Assembly: GCA_963576565.1 (NCBI GenBank)
Contig: OY755047.1
Span: forward strand, 11,053,764 to 11,117,763
Source of the DNA: Aspidapion aeneum
Taxonomy: Eukaryota > Arthropoda > Insecta > Coleoptera > Brentidae
Direction of reading: 5' to 3'
DNA: 64,000 nucleotides
Numbering within the stretch: the first letter of the stretch is position 1; every line of letters begins with the position of its first letter. The notes below the pieces were generated by a model. The model made no database searches. It was not told where the DNA came from and worked only from the letters and a program-made list of their open reading frames with translations. A program made the position numbers and the translations under genes. Positions 9,502 to 19,125 of the stretch are shown here, in pieces.

Positions 9502-10613
9502 CAGGGTGTTCGGCACATGAACCGTCAATATTTTTTGGGATATTGTTGGGGTCATTTACTACCTTTTCAACCATGGAACTTGGGTCTTAAGAGTCACAGC
9601 TAAAGAGATATGAATTTTTAAATTTCTTTTCTCAAATTACCCAAAAAACCACCTTACCGATTTGGTAAGCTTTTTATTAATGTCTGGAAAAGCACCATTT
9701 TTTTTTATAATTTTGTAATCTTATGCTTCTTCAACTAATTAATAGATTTGTTAAAATTGATGTACCAAAGGGACATACGAGGTTTTTTATTAAAAAACAT
9801 TAGTGATTTTGTGAAAGAAAATCAATTTCAATATTAAAAATCAAAAAAGTATCGACAATTGAGAACTTAATTTTCTTTTAAAAACTTTTTTAGTTGATTA
9901 CCTTTCTTACGGTATGCTACACATTGATAAAAAAAGCATTTCTGCTTTAAAATACGGATATTCCGTTAGAAGGGCGAGACTCGTTCGGAATTGGTAAGAG
10001 AAACAATTTGATGTTTATGATCGTTTACCTACTTAGACAAAAGTTAAACTTTTAACAATAATGTATTGTGTTCTTTATTTACAAATTTTGTTCGAAACGA
10101 TCATAAACATCAAATTGTTTTTCTTATCAAGTCCAAACGATTATTGCCCGTCTCACGGAATATCCGTATTTTAAAGCAGAATTGTTGTTTTTTAATCAAT
10201 GTGTAGCATACCGTTAGAAATATAATCAACTAGAGAAGTTCTTAAAAGAAAATGAAGTTCTCAAGTGTCGATACTATTTTTAATTTTTATTTTTGAAATT
10301 GATTTTCTTTCACAAAATCACTAATGTTCTTTAATTCTTTGGTACATAAATTTTAACAAATCTATTAATTAGTTGAAGTAGCATAAGATTACAGAATTAT
10401 TAAAAAAAATGGTGCTTTTCCAGACATTAATAAAAAGCTTACAAGGGTTTAAAGGGGGGATTTTGGGTAACTTGAGAAAAAAAAAATAAAAAATTCATAT
10501 CTCTTCAGCCGTGACCGTGACCGTGAAGGACCCAAGTTCCAAGTTTGAAAAGGTAGCAAATGACCTCAACAATATCCCAAAAAATTTTGACGGTTCATGT
10601 GCCGAACACCCTG
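9502..10613. mobile_element. long-hairpin element, family 'CAGGGTGTTCGGC', copy 1
   Basis: The ends CAGGGTGTTCGGCACATGAA and its exact inverse are flanked by TA on both sides (9500-9501, 10614-10615). The inverted repeat is not confined to the tips. Most of the element pairs with itself as two arms of roughly 500 bp, so a single strand could form a long hairpin. A second copy lies at 40552-41630. There is no coding capacity. TA target sites suggest mobilisation by a Tc1/mariner-type transposase. Transcripts would be strong dsRNA/siRNA sources (inference). Confidence 0.9.
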
Positions 10614-10615
10614 TA

Positions 10616-11010
10616 TTGAATGTACCTACAGTATATGAATGGCTAAAAATTCGTCAAATATTGACTAAAAAGTCGACTTAGGTGTCGTTAGAGGTCATTA
10701 GCTTCAAAATTCGATGGAACCGCATATTTTCGAGGGCCAAGGCCCTATAATAGTAGGTAGGAACCCAATTTTCTAAATTGTTGGGTTCAAAAAGACAATT
10801 AAGATTTTTTTTTGTTCAGGGTTCACAGCACGGTGCAACCGGTCTTTATAAAAATCACCTGATCATCATTGATGAAAGAATTTTTGGCCCTTTCTTCTTT
10901 GACACAGTGTTCACTTTAAAGATCATTTTGATAATTATTATTAATTATTTATGTTTTACCAGCATCTGAAGTCAATGCGTCCTTTCTCGGAGAAGCCAAT
11001 GAGTTTTGAT
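10616..11010. other. unclassified DNA between two elements
   Basis: No open frame of note. The 10778-10969 frame has no recognisable motif. Confidence 0.4.
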
Positions 11011-11700
11011 GGTACTACTACTATGTCGGTTTAGAACGTGTTTCTATGCTGTCCGACGCCTATTCTCCACCTCCTTCGATCCTGAAAATCATTTTCTGTC
11101 AGGTTTTTTGTCTCATATTGATTTTTGGATTGACTGTTACCATTCCAGTTTAGGACGCCCACTTTTTCTGCGCCCTATTAGTTGCCATTCTAGGACTTGC
11201 TTTGGTAATCTTTTGTCGTTCATTCGTTGTACATGGCCGTAGCATATCTGTTGTCTTTTAGTGATGTCATCCGTTATGCTTCCCTTGAGTCCCATTCTTT
11301 CTTTTATGATCTCATTTCTTATATAATCTGTTCTAGATATTCTCATTGATTTTGCTTTGTATTTTTCTGTTACGCGACAAGTTCATATTCGGTACAACAG
11401 CGTGATTTTTACCATTTTTTCGTATAATAATATGTTAAATTTTACATTGTTTTTATCTTTTTGCTCCATAAAATACTGTTAAAACATCCAATATGCTTTT
11501 TTTGCTTTTACCATTTTTAATTCCAGTTCTTTACAGTCTGTTCCTTTCTTATCAAATGTAACACCCAAGTATACATACTCATTGAGATATTGTTTGTTCA
11601 TTGTCTAGTTCTAACTCACTTGATTCGTTTCCAATACATAAGTACTGTGTCTTGCCCACGTTCACTGTTAACGCCCACTTTTGGTATTCTTCCCTTAAAT
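11011..11700 (-). pseudogene. LINE ORF2 C-terminal remnant with (TAG)n tail
   Basis: On the minus strand, from about 11700 down, the end of a non-LTR retrotransposon polyprotein appears. The diagnostic stretch is SRTDYIRNEIIKERMG then CYGHVQRMNDKRLPKQVLEW then GRRKSGRPKLEW, the basic tail common to insect LINE reverse transcriptases. The element's 3' end is the (TAG)n-type microsatellite, read on the plus strand as 'gtactactacta' near 11012. The 5' part, including the reverse transcriptase core, is missing or unreadable. The same family recurs at 28491, 46559, 53785, 56637 and 59339. Clade not assigned. Confidence 0.75.
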
Positions 11701-11839
11701 TTCTTTGAGGGTGTCCTCCTTAAATTTTAGATTCAAAATAAAAAACGGCTATTACTTACTTGCCTTTACTATTTTTAATCCCTCCGTTGTTTTTTTTTTT
11801 GTTTTAGGCAATAATTGAACAATAACTTTTTTGCAATTC

Positions 11840-11950
11840 AGGGACTAAAAACGCATTTTAGTCCCTCATTTTAGGGACTAAAATAGTACTTTTTATCCCG
11901 GGGACTAAAATATTTTACTCCCGGGGACTAAAATATTTTAGTCCCTGGAC
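11840..11950. repeat. left-end tandem palindromes of tyrosine-recombinase element 2
   Basis: Three palindromic blocks share one stem. GGGACTAAAA (11841-11850) pairs with TTTTAGTCCC (11856-11865). An imperfect palindrome spans 11900-11923. A perfect 22-nt palindrome (11924-11945) has arms GGGACTAAAAT and ATTTTAGTCCC. Between them GGGACTAAAATAGTAC leads into TTTTTATCCC, which matches the inverse of the right foldback (GGGACTAAAGTGATAC then TTTTTATCCC). The order 'imperfect palindrome then perfect palindrome' is the same as at 6350-6400, though the stem sequence is different. Confidence 0.75.
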
Positions 11951-12059
11951 CCGAATTAATGGTTTTTTCAAATTTTGTATTTTTGTGTTTGGGAGCATCT
12001 AAAAATAGGCCTATACACTATCAAAATAAACTACCTAGCCTAATCTATACATTCCTACG

Positions 12060-13373
12060 TTATTTGACATTATTATTGTTTGTTATATTGATATTCAAAA
12101 TAGCGCCGCTACAGCCAACTAAATGAATCAATGATCGTGGATCTGAATCGATTTCGCTTCGCTGTTGGTTGAGGTTGATGTTTTGCAGTGGAGATCCGAA
12201 AATTGCTAGTTCGGTGTGATCAGTGCTGCTGTCTTCGTTGATTGTGGGTTCTGGAAAATTGCATACTGTTACGGTACGTGATTGGCCTTGGCTTTTATGA
12301 CTCTTGACATCTGTCCTCAAGTTTTGACTGAATATTTTATCCGCCACATTTTTTTTGTTTTCGATTGATTGCTCAACATACCCTTCAGCAACGGTAGCAC
12401 TTTTCCAACCACCGTGTCTTTTGAACTGGTCAATATTCGCTCCAGAATCTGCTAAACGGGAAGCAGAGGTACGCCTGAAGCAGTGTCCTGTGTATAAAAC
12501 GGCCTCTGGCAGGTTCAGGAAGGCAGCTATTTTTCGCGGGAAAAGCCCAAAAGTATTCTTTCCAACAGGTTGTGATAAACATTTGCCGTCTTTATTGCCA
12601 ATGAAATATCTCGATATTGTCAAATTTGTTGGTCTCAGAGCCATGTAGGATTTACAGATTTTCACTACGTCTGTACCGTTGCTTTCTTTGGAGTTCTTCA
12701 CTATGAAGCATCGGTCAGTTTGATTTTTCGTGTTGCGAACTGTGACAACAAGATGAAAATCTTGGACTTGAACATCTTCATTCTGTAGCTGGCACAGTTC
12801 AACACCCCTGCATGCACCGGCAACTCCCATTATCAACGCCACCTGGAAAAAAAAGATTTTTCAGTTACTAAGTAGCAATACAATTTTTTGTACAAACTAA
12901 GTAACCTGATAGCAACAAATGATATTTCGAATCAGTGACGTTAACATGGTTCAAAATAATGTAAAAACAGTTCACTTTACCTTGATCATCAAATATTCTT
13001 GATTTGGTGCTTCCTGGAGGAACTGCTGGATATGATCCATGTCCAGTATTCGAGACTTCTTTGGGCGGTAGCCATCCCCATTTCTTTTCAAAAATGCCTT
13101 CAATTGTGAATATTTTCCAATGTCCAAACTTTTTTCAACGATCAGCTTTGATTTAATCATTGAATAATGTGACCAAACCGTTGAAGCCTTCAAATTTTTC
13201 GCATGATGGAAGAAATATGCAAGAAGTACCTTCTCCTGTGTAACATCAGCAACATCCTTAGCTTGACACCAATCCAGGAAATGTTTGTATTGTTTTTCAT
13301 ATATTTTCTCCGATTTAGCGGGCAGCAGTGCCTTCACTGCCTCTGCGGCAGCTGTATCAATATCAATATCCAT
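12060..13373 (-). CDS. tyrosine recombinase of a Crypton-like element, copy 2 (two exons, intact)
   Basis: Join of 13373-12981 (131 codons, ATG at 13373) and 12842-12060 (260 codons plus stop), giving 391 residues. The donor AAG|GTAAAG and acceptor TTTTCCAG|GTG bound a 138-bp phase-0 intron. Spliced, YLMIK runs on into VALIMGVAGACRGVEL and aligns residue for residue with copy 1. The catalytic set is complete: R143, H251 and R254 (TGHCFRR), W277 (GGWKS), Y286 (AEGYVEQ). The N-terminal LLPAKSEKIYEKQY and the C-terminal INITNNNN match copy 1's LLPAKS, YEKQY and ITITNNNN. Copy 1 is clearly related but well diverged. No stop or frameshift is visible, so this gene may still be functional. An upstream in-frame start at 13478 would add 35 residues; I prefer the ATG that aligns with copy 1. 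There is no reverse transcriptase or other gene in the element. Crypton-like is the nearest known class, but Cryptons are not known for palindromic ends. Confidence 0.87.
12843..12980 (-). other. intron of the copy-2 recombinase gene
   Basis: Donor GTAAAG at 12980 and acceptor TTTTTTTTCCAG ending at 12843, 138 bp and AT-rich. Removing it restores one frame across the catalytic domain, and the retained sequence would hit TGA two codons past the donor. Copy 1 has no intron here. Confidence 0.85.
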
Positions 13374-13650
13374 TTTTTTTACTTTTGGAAACGCACTTGC
13401 AAATCGCAGAAATCTCCACGGCGTTGTTTGTATTTTAACAGTTATTTTATGGTACCTTGACAACACCCTGACAACCAAGTATTATCCAAGGCTATCTAAG
13501 AAATATCAACTGACTTAACGTCAGAGAATGAATGGTACTTTATTGGTTGTCACATTTTATTGGCCAATCAATAGTGCAGTGGAGATGACTTTCTTTTCGA
13601 AAAATTTAATTGAAAATTTGAATGAAACTATGCCCAGAATTGCAAAAAAT

Positions 13651-13785
13651 AGTATATATACCACTTGACTAAAGTGTCTTTTTATCCCTCAGCGAATTGT
13701 AGCCCTCCCTGCGGTCGGGCTACAAACATTTCGCCTCGGGATAAAAAGTATCACTTTAGTCCCTGGGTATATAATGTACTATATA
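13651..13785. repeat. right-end long foldback of tyrosine-recombinase element 2
   Basis: An imperfect palindrome of about 130 bp. Read from outside in, the left arm has GACTAAAGTGTCTTTTTATC, CCTCAGCGAATT and GTAGCCC. The inverse of the right arm has GACTAAAGTGATAC, TTTTTATCCCGAGGCGAAAT and GTAGCCCGACC. It mirrors 7952-8076 in layout (AAAGTG…CTTT…CCC…core…GGG…AAAGTATCACTTT), but the stem is private to this element. It lies upstream of the minus-strand recombinase gene, whereas the equivalent foldback in element 1 lies downstream of its gene. Confidence 0.75.
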
Positions 13786-13971
13786 TTTTATTCAACTATA
13801 TAAACAAAAACAAAGAACATAAAAAAATTTCCGCTGAGTAATAGAGCTAAGCTTATGTTATGGGACTGACTTGTAATGATTATGGGCAAAAATTTAAATA
13901 AAATGTGCCGCACACAATTTAGAGTTCATGAGTCAAAGAATTCCATTAGTGGCACAAATTGTTTTTCGTTG

Positions 13972-14280
13972 TTGCCTAAAGGCCGCTTGACATTAAATTT
14001 GCAGGCAAATGCATGAAATTTTGCCCAGGTGCATGCGCAGTACAAATCCAGCTGATTCTTGCATTTTATTACAGCAATTATTTTTCGTTTTTGCCTAAAG
14101 GCCGCTTGACATGGTGCATGACAATAAAATTTGCAGGCAAATGCATGAAATTTTGCCCAGGTGCATGCGCAGTACAAATCAAGCTGATTGTTGCGTTTTA
14201 TTACAGCAATTATTTTTCGTTTTTGCCTAAAGGCCGCTTGACAAGGTGCATGACAATAAAATTTGCAGGCAAATCCAGCT
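13972..14280. repeat. 132-bp tandem repeat inside the MITE
   Basis: TTGCCTAAAGGCCGCTTGAC starts at 13972, 14091 and 14223. The spacing is 119 then 132 bp, and the first unit lacks a 13-base block (GTGCATGACAATA) that the others have. Each unit repeats the terminal sequence together with a few bases that look like flanking DNA (TTGCCTA). The array therefore probably arose by duplication across the left junction. Confidence 0.8.
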
Positions 14281-14623
14281 GATTGTTGCAGGCAAGCCAT
14301 TTTAATCGGTCCGGTGCCATTTTTTTGCATGCAAACTGTACTTGCATGCAAACTGGGAAATTTTTACCTAGATTCTGGGGAATCCATGCATGGCCATGCA
14401 CAATGTCAAACGAAAAGAAGATTTTTTGCAGGCAACAATTTGACCGAAATTTTTTGCTTGCAAATATTTGCAGCGCGTCATGCATATTATCAGTACACTT
14501 GCAGTTGCAAGCAAGATTAGGGTCCCTGACATGACATCAGTTGTTTAAATAAACAAATATGTTTCATTTGCACACTAATCTTGCATGCAACTACAAGTGT
14601 ATTGCTCCATGTGAAGCGGCCTT
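13980..14623. mobile_element. MITE with AGGCCGCTT ends (Harbinger-like TAA flank)
   Basis: The left end AGGCCGCTTGACAT matches the inverse of the right end (ATGTGAAGCGGCCTT). TAA lies at 13977-13979 and 14624-14626, consistent with a TWA target duplication. The interior is rich in TGCATGCAA/TTGCAGGCAA motifs. Several open frames cross it, but all read the tandem repeat in different frames and none is credible as a gene. Confidence 0.6.
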
Positions 14624-14626
14624 TAA

Positions 14627-15050
14627 GCAAAATTAATATTACATTTTATTTAGAGCCAAAAAAAGCCGAAGATAGAATAACTAAATGTTTAAAGTTAGGT
14701 AATAAACAAAAAAAGTACAGAGATAAAAATAAGTAAAAAATCACATGATAAAAATATAAAATAAAATTTCTATGTACCCTAGAAAGTCGTAATTCTATTA
14801 GCAAATTTATTTATTTTTTGTTTTTTTCAAACATATCAATGGGTTGGTCATTACAAAAAGCAATAAATATTTGTTATTTCAGTTATAACTTAGCATGGTA
14901 TGGTAGGTGTGGAATATTTTCGAAGAAAATACCTAGAAATGGTGCGTAGAGAATTGACAAAATAAACAAACATATAAATCAAACAAAGCCATACGACAAA
15001 GGTCAGAAAAAAACTTAACATTCTTCCAATTTGTTTCAGGCCGCAGATAG
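14627..15050. other. AT-rich spacer, nothing recognised
   Basis: No repeat or frame that I can support. Confidence 0.45.
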
Positions 15051-15053
15051 TAA

Positions 15054-15805
15054 AGCTGGATTCAGAGTTCCGTAACGTATGCCGCATGCCGTAAGCCGTA
15101 TGCCGTAAGATGGCAAAGGATTGATTCATAGTTTGAAAACGTAAGAAGTAGGGTCTCTGATATAGATCAGAATATGTGAACGACCCCAGCTATGTATTAC
15201 AGCTGATTAATGTATTCTCTGGTCTTGTCACCTGTCAAATGTCGTTAGAATGTCAATTAGCTTATCTTATCTTACCATTGCCAAGGCTTTGGCTATAGAA
15301 TCCCAGGCATTGTTCTTTATATTATTATCCTTGTACTCTTTTAAAGTTTTCTCATACAAAAATGGATAATGCTGTATGAGGTCAATTAGTAGATGTTCAG
15401 TTTCATAACTCATTTTGAAATAAACTTATAAAGTTATAAAGGAAAAAAAATAATAAGACTACAAAAATAACGTAAACAATCTAAACATAACCTTACAAAT
15501 CAAATAAAATTTCGCGGGCAAAAAACAGGGCTTTCAGGAAAATTTTGTTGGCCTTGAAAAAAAAAGTCGGCAAATCCTGGTCACGTGGGCTCGGAAATTG
15601 CCGGAAACTCACGACCACCTCCGCTTGTAACCGATGCCGTAAGGATGTCGTAAGCCGTAAGAGCACGAAATAAAAATGAACCATTTCTTACGGCTTGCGT
15701 CTTACTGAAAACTATGAACAGCAACATGTTTCAAGTATAGTTTATTTTTCTTACGGCATACGGCATGCGGCGTACGGCATACGTTACGGAACTCTGAATC
15801 CACCT
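15054..15805 (-). mobile_element. PIF/Harbinger-like element with MADF exon (752 bp)
   Basis: Terminal inverted repeats of about 55 bp begin AGCTGGATTCAGAGTTCCG (left) and AGGTGGATTCAGAGTTCCG (right, inverted). TAA stands at 15051-15053 and 15806-15808. The subterminal zones repeat TACGGCATACGGCATGCGG-like hexamers. A minus-strand MADF exon lies inside (15413-15276). A second set of GCCGTAAG motifs near 15640-15700 extends the subterminal repeat. The nuclease gene is absent. Confidence 0.8.
15276..15413 (-). CDS. MADF-domain exon of a Harbinger accessory protein
   Basis: ATG at 15413 opens a 46-codon exon ending AMETx-like at a donor GCAATG|GTAAG (15276/15275). It reads MSYETEHLLIDLIQHYPFLY followed by EKTLKEYKDNNIKNNAWDSI and AKALAM. 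This is the first half of a MADF domain: L-I-x-L-I…YP-L-Y…YK…N-AW-x-x-IA. No stop or frameshift occurs. The second half was not found inside the element, so the gene is probably truncated by internal deletion. Alternatively it splices to host sequence on the minus side (inference). Confidence 0.7.
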
Positions 15806-16025
15806 TAAGGGAGAAGCTTGTCCTCAGAAAATATTAATAATATACAGTGAAACCTCCTATAAGCGGACACACACGGTTTCGTCGATTTTGTCCGCTTATT
15901 GGACGTGTCCGCTTATGAGAGAGAACTGCGAAATTTTACATATTTATTAACAATTTCTCAGCGATCTTTCGTGCTGATCTAAAGTTAAATCTTTATTAAT
16001 AGTTCAATGAATAGAGGCCAAAATA

Positions 16026-17137
16026 GGGGGGTTACCCTACAAAAGGTCCGGTAGTTCTGAATTTTAGATATGTTGTTAACCTCAGGAGGGTAGTTAAAAA
16101 TCTGAGTTTTCGTCACCCCCACCCCTGTGCTCCCTCCGCCATCTTGAAAAACCATAAAAAATTGGCACTTTTTTTAGTTTTTTGCCTTTAATTTCTTTCC
16201 AGTACACTAAATCGCAAAAAGAGTTATATGAAATTTTTTAGAGGATATAATTATCTACAATTGGGTGGTATCATGGTTGTTCTGCGAGCAGTAGTAACGA
16301 AACTAGCTAATTTCCAAAAATGACTAAAATCACGTGCTTGGGCAAATTTTGAGAATTTTTCTATTTTAGACGACATAAGCTCCGAAGTACTTTGTTCTAG
16401 GGTAAAAGTTCTAAGAACATGTCTTGTAGAGAATTTTATCAGCTACAAAATCCATTCTTTAAATGTATTTTTAAATATTGTAATGGAGTGGGAGTAACTT
16501 TTAACTTAAAGTAAGTAAGTTAGAAAATAATAACTTTTTTAAATTTAGTGCTTTAAACGGCACATTTTTTATTTATTTTTATTTTTTTGTGTAAATTTAG
16601 TGACGCACAAAAAGGTAAGAGAGCTTAGGGGTCAAACACCTCCTTAAACTAACCACCTCTTCAAAACCCCCCCAGACCCCCCAAAATCTAACATATTCAG
16701 GTTTTCTCAAATTTTCTCAAAAAATACGCTTCTAAGAGAAAATTGTGTAATATACTTTATTGTAGACAATGAAATTTCCTTTTGAAAAAGGTACAACTCG
16801 ATGGGGGTCAACTATTTATAAACTCCTCAGCGGCGTCCGATAATTGAAGTAATTAAAAAAAGTAAAAAAATATCCATGTAACCAACCATAGTACCACCCA
16901 ATTGTAGATAATTATATCCTCTAAAAAATTTCATATAACTCTTTTTGCGATTTAGTGCACTGGAACGAAGTTACAGGCAAAAAACTACAAAAAGTGCCAA
17001 TTTTTGATGGTTTTTTCAAGATGGCAGAGGAAGCACATGGGTGGGGGTGACGAAAACTCAGATTTTTAACTACCCTTTCGACCTTAATAACATATCCAAA
17101 ATTCAGAACTACCAGACCTTTTGTAGGGTAAAACTCC
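16026..17137. mobile_element. foldback element nested in the pogo-like element
   Basis: Arms of about 250-280 bp are inverted copies. The phrases TACCCTACAAAAGGTC, GTAGTTCTGAATTTT, AAAAATCTGAGTTTTCGTCA, CCATCTTGAAAAA, GAGTTATATGAAATTTTTTA and CTACAATTGGGTGGTA recur in reverse complement on the right. The left arm is about 16026-16290 and the right about 16880-17137. The central part is AT-rich without coding capacity. Ends and target duplication could not be fixed precisely. Confidence 0.8.
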
Positions 17138-17423
17138 TCTATTCATTGTACTATAACGCATATAGCAGTTACAAATAAAAAAGTAGGACTAACTAATAGT
17201 GTCACATTAAAAAATAGTCATGTCATTTCAAAAATAAAATTACAAGTAAAAGTTAGAATAACTCACACAGTTGGAGCAAAACTTTTTATCACACTTTATC
17301 ACTTCATTCATCAAGATGGCGGTTTAACACATAAAAATGTACTTAATTAAGAGAACAGCATAAAAAACAAGAACCATCACAATTAAAACATAATGTTTAC
17401 AACAATTCTAAAAAGATAACAAT

Positions 17424-17900
17424 TCAGGCAAATAATTTTTTTTTAATCTGTTTGCAAAATACATTGTATCTACAATTAAAAAAGTCAATGTTATTATTTT
17501 CTTGCATTAGAAAATTTGCAGTTTTACACATTCGATTTATTGGAATATTAGTACCATAATTAGTTCTATGAAATGCTAGACTAAATAGATCTTTATTTCT
17601 GGAGTTCCTAGGTGGAATGTGAAAGCTAACCTCTGAAAGAAGCTCTGGGGCATCAATCATACCGTTCTGATAGATGTTCCTTCTCCGAAACGTTAACAAC
17701 TTCCATTTTTCACGTAAACTAACAAGATTTTTACTAGGCGCCATTTCAAAGAGATATATTACTACCCCACTGAACAATAAAAATAAAACACAGCAGTCCC
17801 GCCAAATAAAATATGTTGTAAATACGACAGAAGTATCTAGTCTCCGCATTAAAACGGAAAGAAATATTTCCCTGGCTGCAGAGTGCGTGGCTACAAACAT
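17424..17900 (-). pseudogene. LINE-like polyprotein tail fragment
   Basis: A minus-strand frame of 158 codons. Its last two-thirds read SFHIPPRNSRNKDLFSLAFH and then RTNYGTNIPINRMCKTANF. This resembles the extreme C-terminus of insect non-LTR retrotransposon polyproteins, which have an 'FxxPxxRTNYxxxSPIxRMxxxxN' tail. A Met within the frame (FEMAPSKN) could mark an artificial start. No reverse-transcriptase motif is present, so it is a 3' fragment. The resemblance is from memory of such tails, and a protein search would decide it. Confidence 0.45.
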
Positions 17901-18147
17901 ACTACATAATATTTATGCCCATGTCGTGCAGCGCTCCGTCCCGTAGTCAGTGGTTCCCGACCGGTTAAGGGAGGTTTCAGAATTTTATAACAAAAAAAAA
18001 TTGTTCGCGTCCGGTTATTAGAGTGTCGGGTTATAGGAGTGAATTTTACATGTAAAGAAATAGGGAAAAGCTTCGTTTCAACAAATTTGGCCGCTTAAAG
18101 GGAGTGTCCGCTTAATAGACGTGTCCGCAAGAAGAGGTTTCTCTGTA

Positions 18148-19125
18148 TATGTTTTGATAAGTAGAATAGACTATCTTCTCATGCCAATTATCAGAATTTT
18201 CTGTGTGATGGATTGAAGTGCAAAAAATTGTGGTCAACAAAATGAAAATAAAAATGTTCATTTATATCGAATCTTTTCTTGATTGTTTTGGAGTTCGGTT
18301 CGGTAGTAGTGTAAAGATAAAAATCCCTTGTTTTTTTTTTAATATTGAGGCATGTCTGCTCAGTTTTTAGGTGAGTTTAGTGAACTATTTCGTTGCACTA
18401 ATTTCCATTTATTTAATTTTTAAAGAAGTAGTTACACTTTTATTAAAATGTCAAGATAAAGACTGGTTTCGTTCCATGCTTGGTGGATTAATTTTTTTTT
18501 TATTCTGCATTATATATACAGCTTCAATAAACTTTCGACTCCTTATGCAAAACTTTAGCTTCAAACCATTGAATCCTGTGATCATTTGACCTTTGTACTT
18601 TACATATTCTTTCGTGTTCTGGGGGGGGGGGGGGTATTTACCCGTTTTACCACCCCACCCTCACGTAGAACCGCCAATGGCTGACAAAGTGGACTTTGTA
18701 AAGAGAGCAGGAAACAACAATGAGCTACCCGGACATTAAATGGACGTGTAGAGAGTAGGTTAAGGGCAGACATGGGGCATGGCAACTACATCCCACTCGG
18801 GCCGACTTGCCGGACCTTATCTTATCTTTTATAATTACGCCTAACAATTCTCTACAAGATACACTTAAATTTCAGATTAAATGCCTTCTCACTTATTATT
18901 AGATATTACTAAAATCCTTTCTGTCGAAAATCGAAACAAAATTGGTTTGTAAAACAAAAATCGCTAAACATACGTAATTAAAAAAAATTTCCAATCACTC
19001 AGTCACAATCAATCAATCGTTAATCCTGGTAAAAATCCAGACACACGTATAACTAATCATTTCCGCCCTGGGCCAAAAAAACAGAGCAAAAATATAAAAT
19101 GAAATCTTTGTTGTATACCTTATTT
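18148..19125. other. AT-rich DNA, no gene recognised
   Basis: Contains a poly-G run near 18620-18634 and a hydrophobic 72-codon frame (18371-18589) whose composition follows the AT-rich DNA. I do not accept it as a gene. Confidence 0.4.

Larger units (their letters stand above)
15845..18145. mobile_element. pogo/Tigger-like element with nested insertions (2,301 bp)
   Basis: The left end is CAGTGAAACCTCCTATAAGC then GGACAC. The right end is the diverged inverse, …GTGTCCGCAAGAAGAGGTTTCTCTG. TA lies on both sides (15843-15844, 18146-18147). Subterminal repeats of 'tgtccgctta' occur at both ends. 'CAGTnrAACCTC' plus TA targets is typical of the pogo/Tigger branch of Tc1/mariner. No DDE transposase is readable. 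Inside sit a foldback element (16026-17137) and a LINE-like coding fragment (17424-17900). Confidence 0.75.

Noticed and set aside
13926..14534. Five overlapping frames of 80-140 residues
   Set aside because: All read the 132-bp tandem repeat and its flanks in different frames and strands; no conserved codon pattern.
15241..15290. (GATAA)n-like stretch as a GATA-factor site cluster
   Set aside because: 'cttatcttatctta' directly follows the MADF exon donor inside the element and is most simply intron sequence; two or three copies are too few to call regulatory.
18371..18589. Hydrophobic 72-codon frame as a membrane protein
   Set aside because: Composition follows AT-rich DNA; no motif, splice context or second copy supports it.
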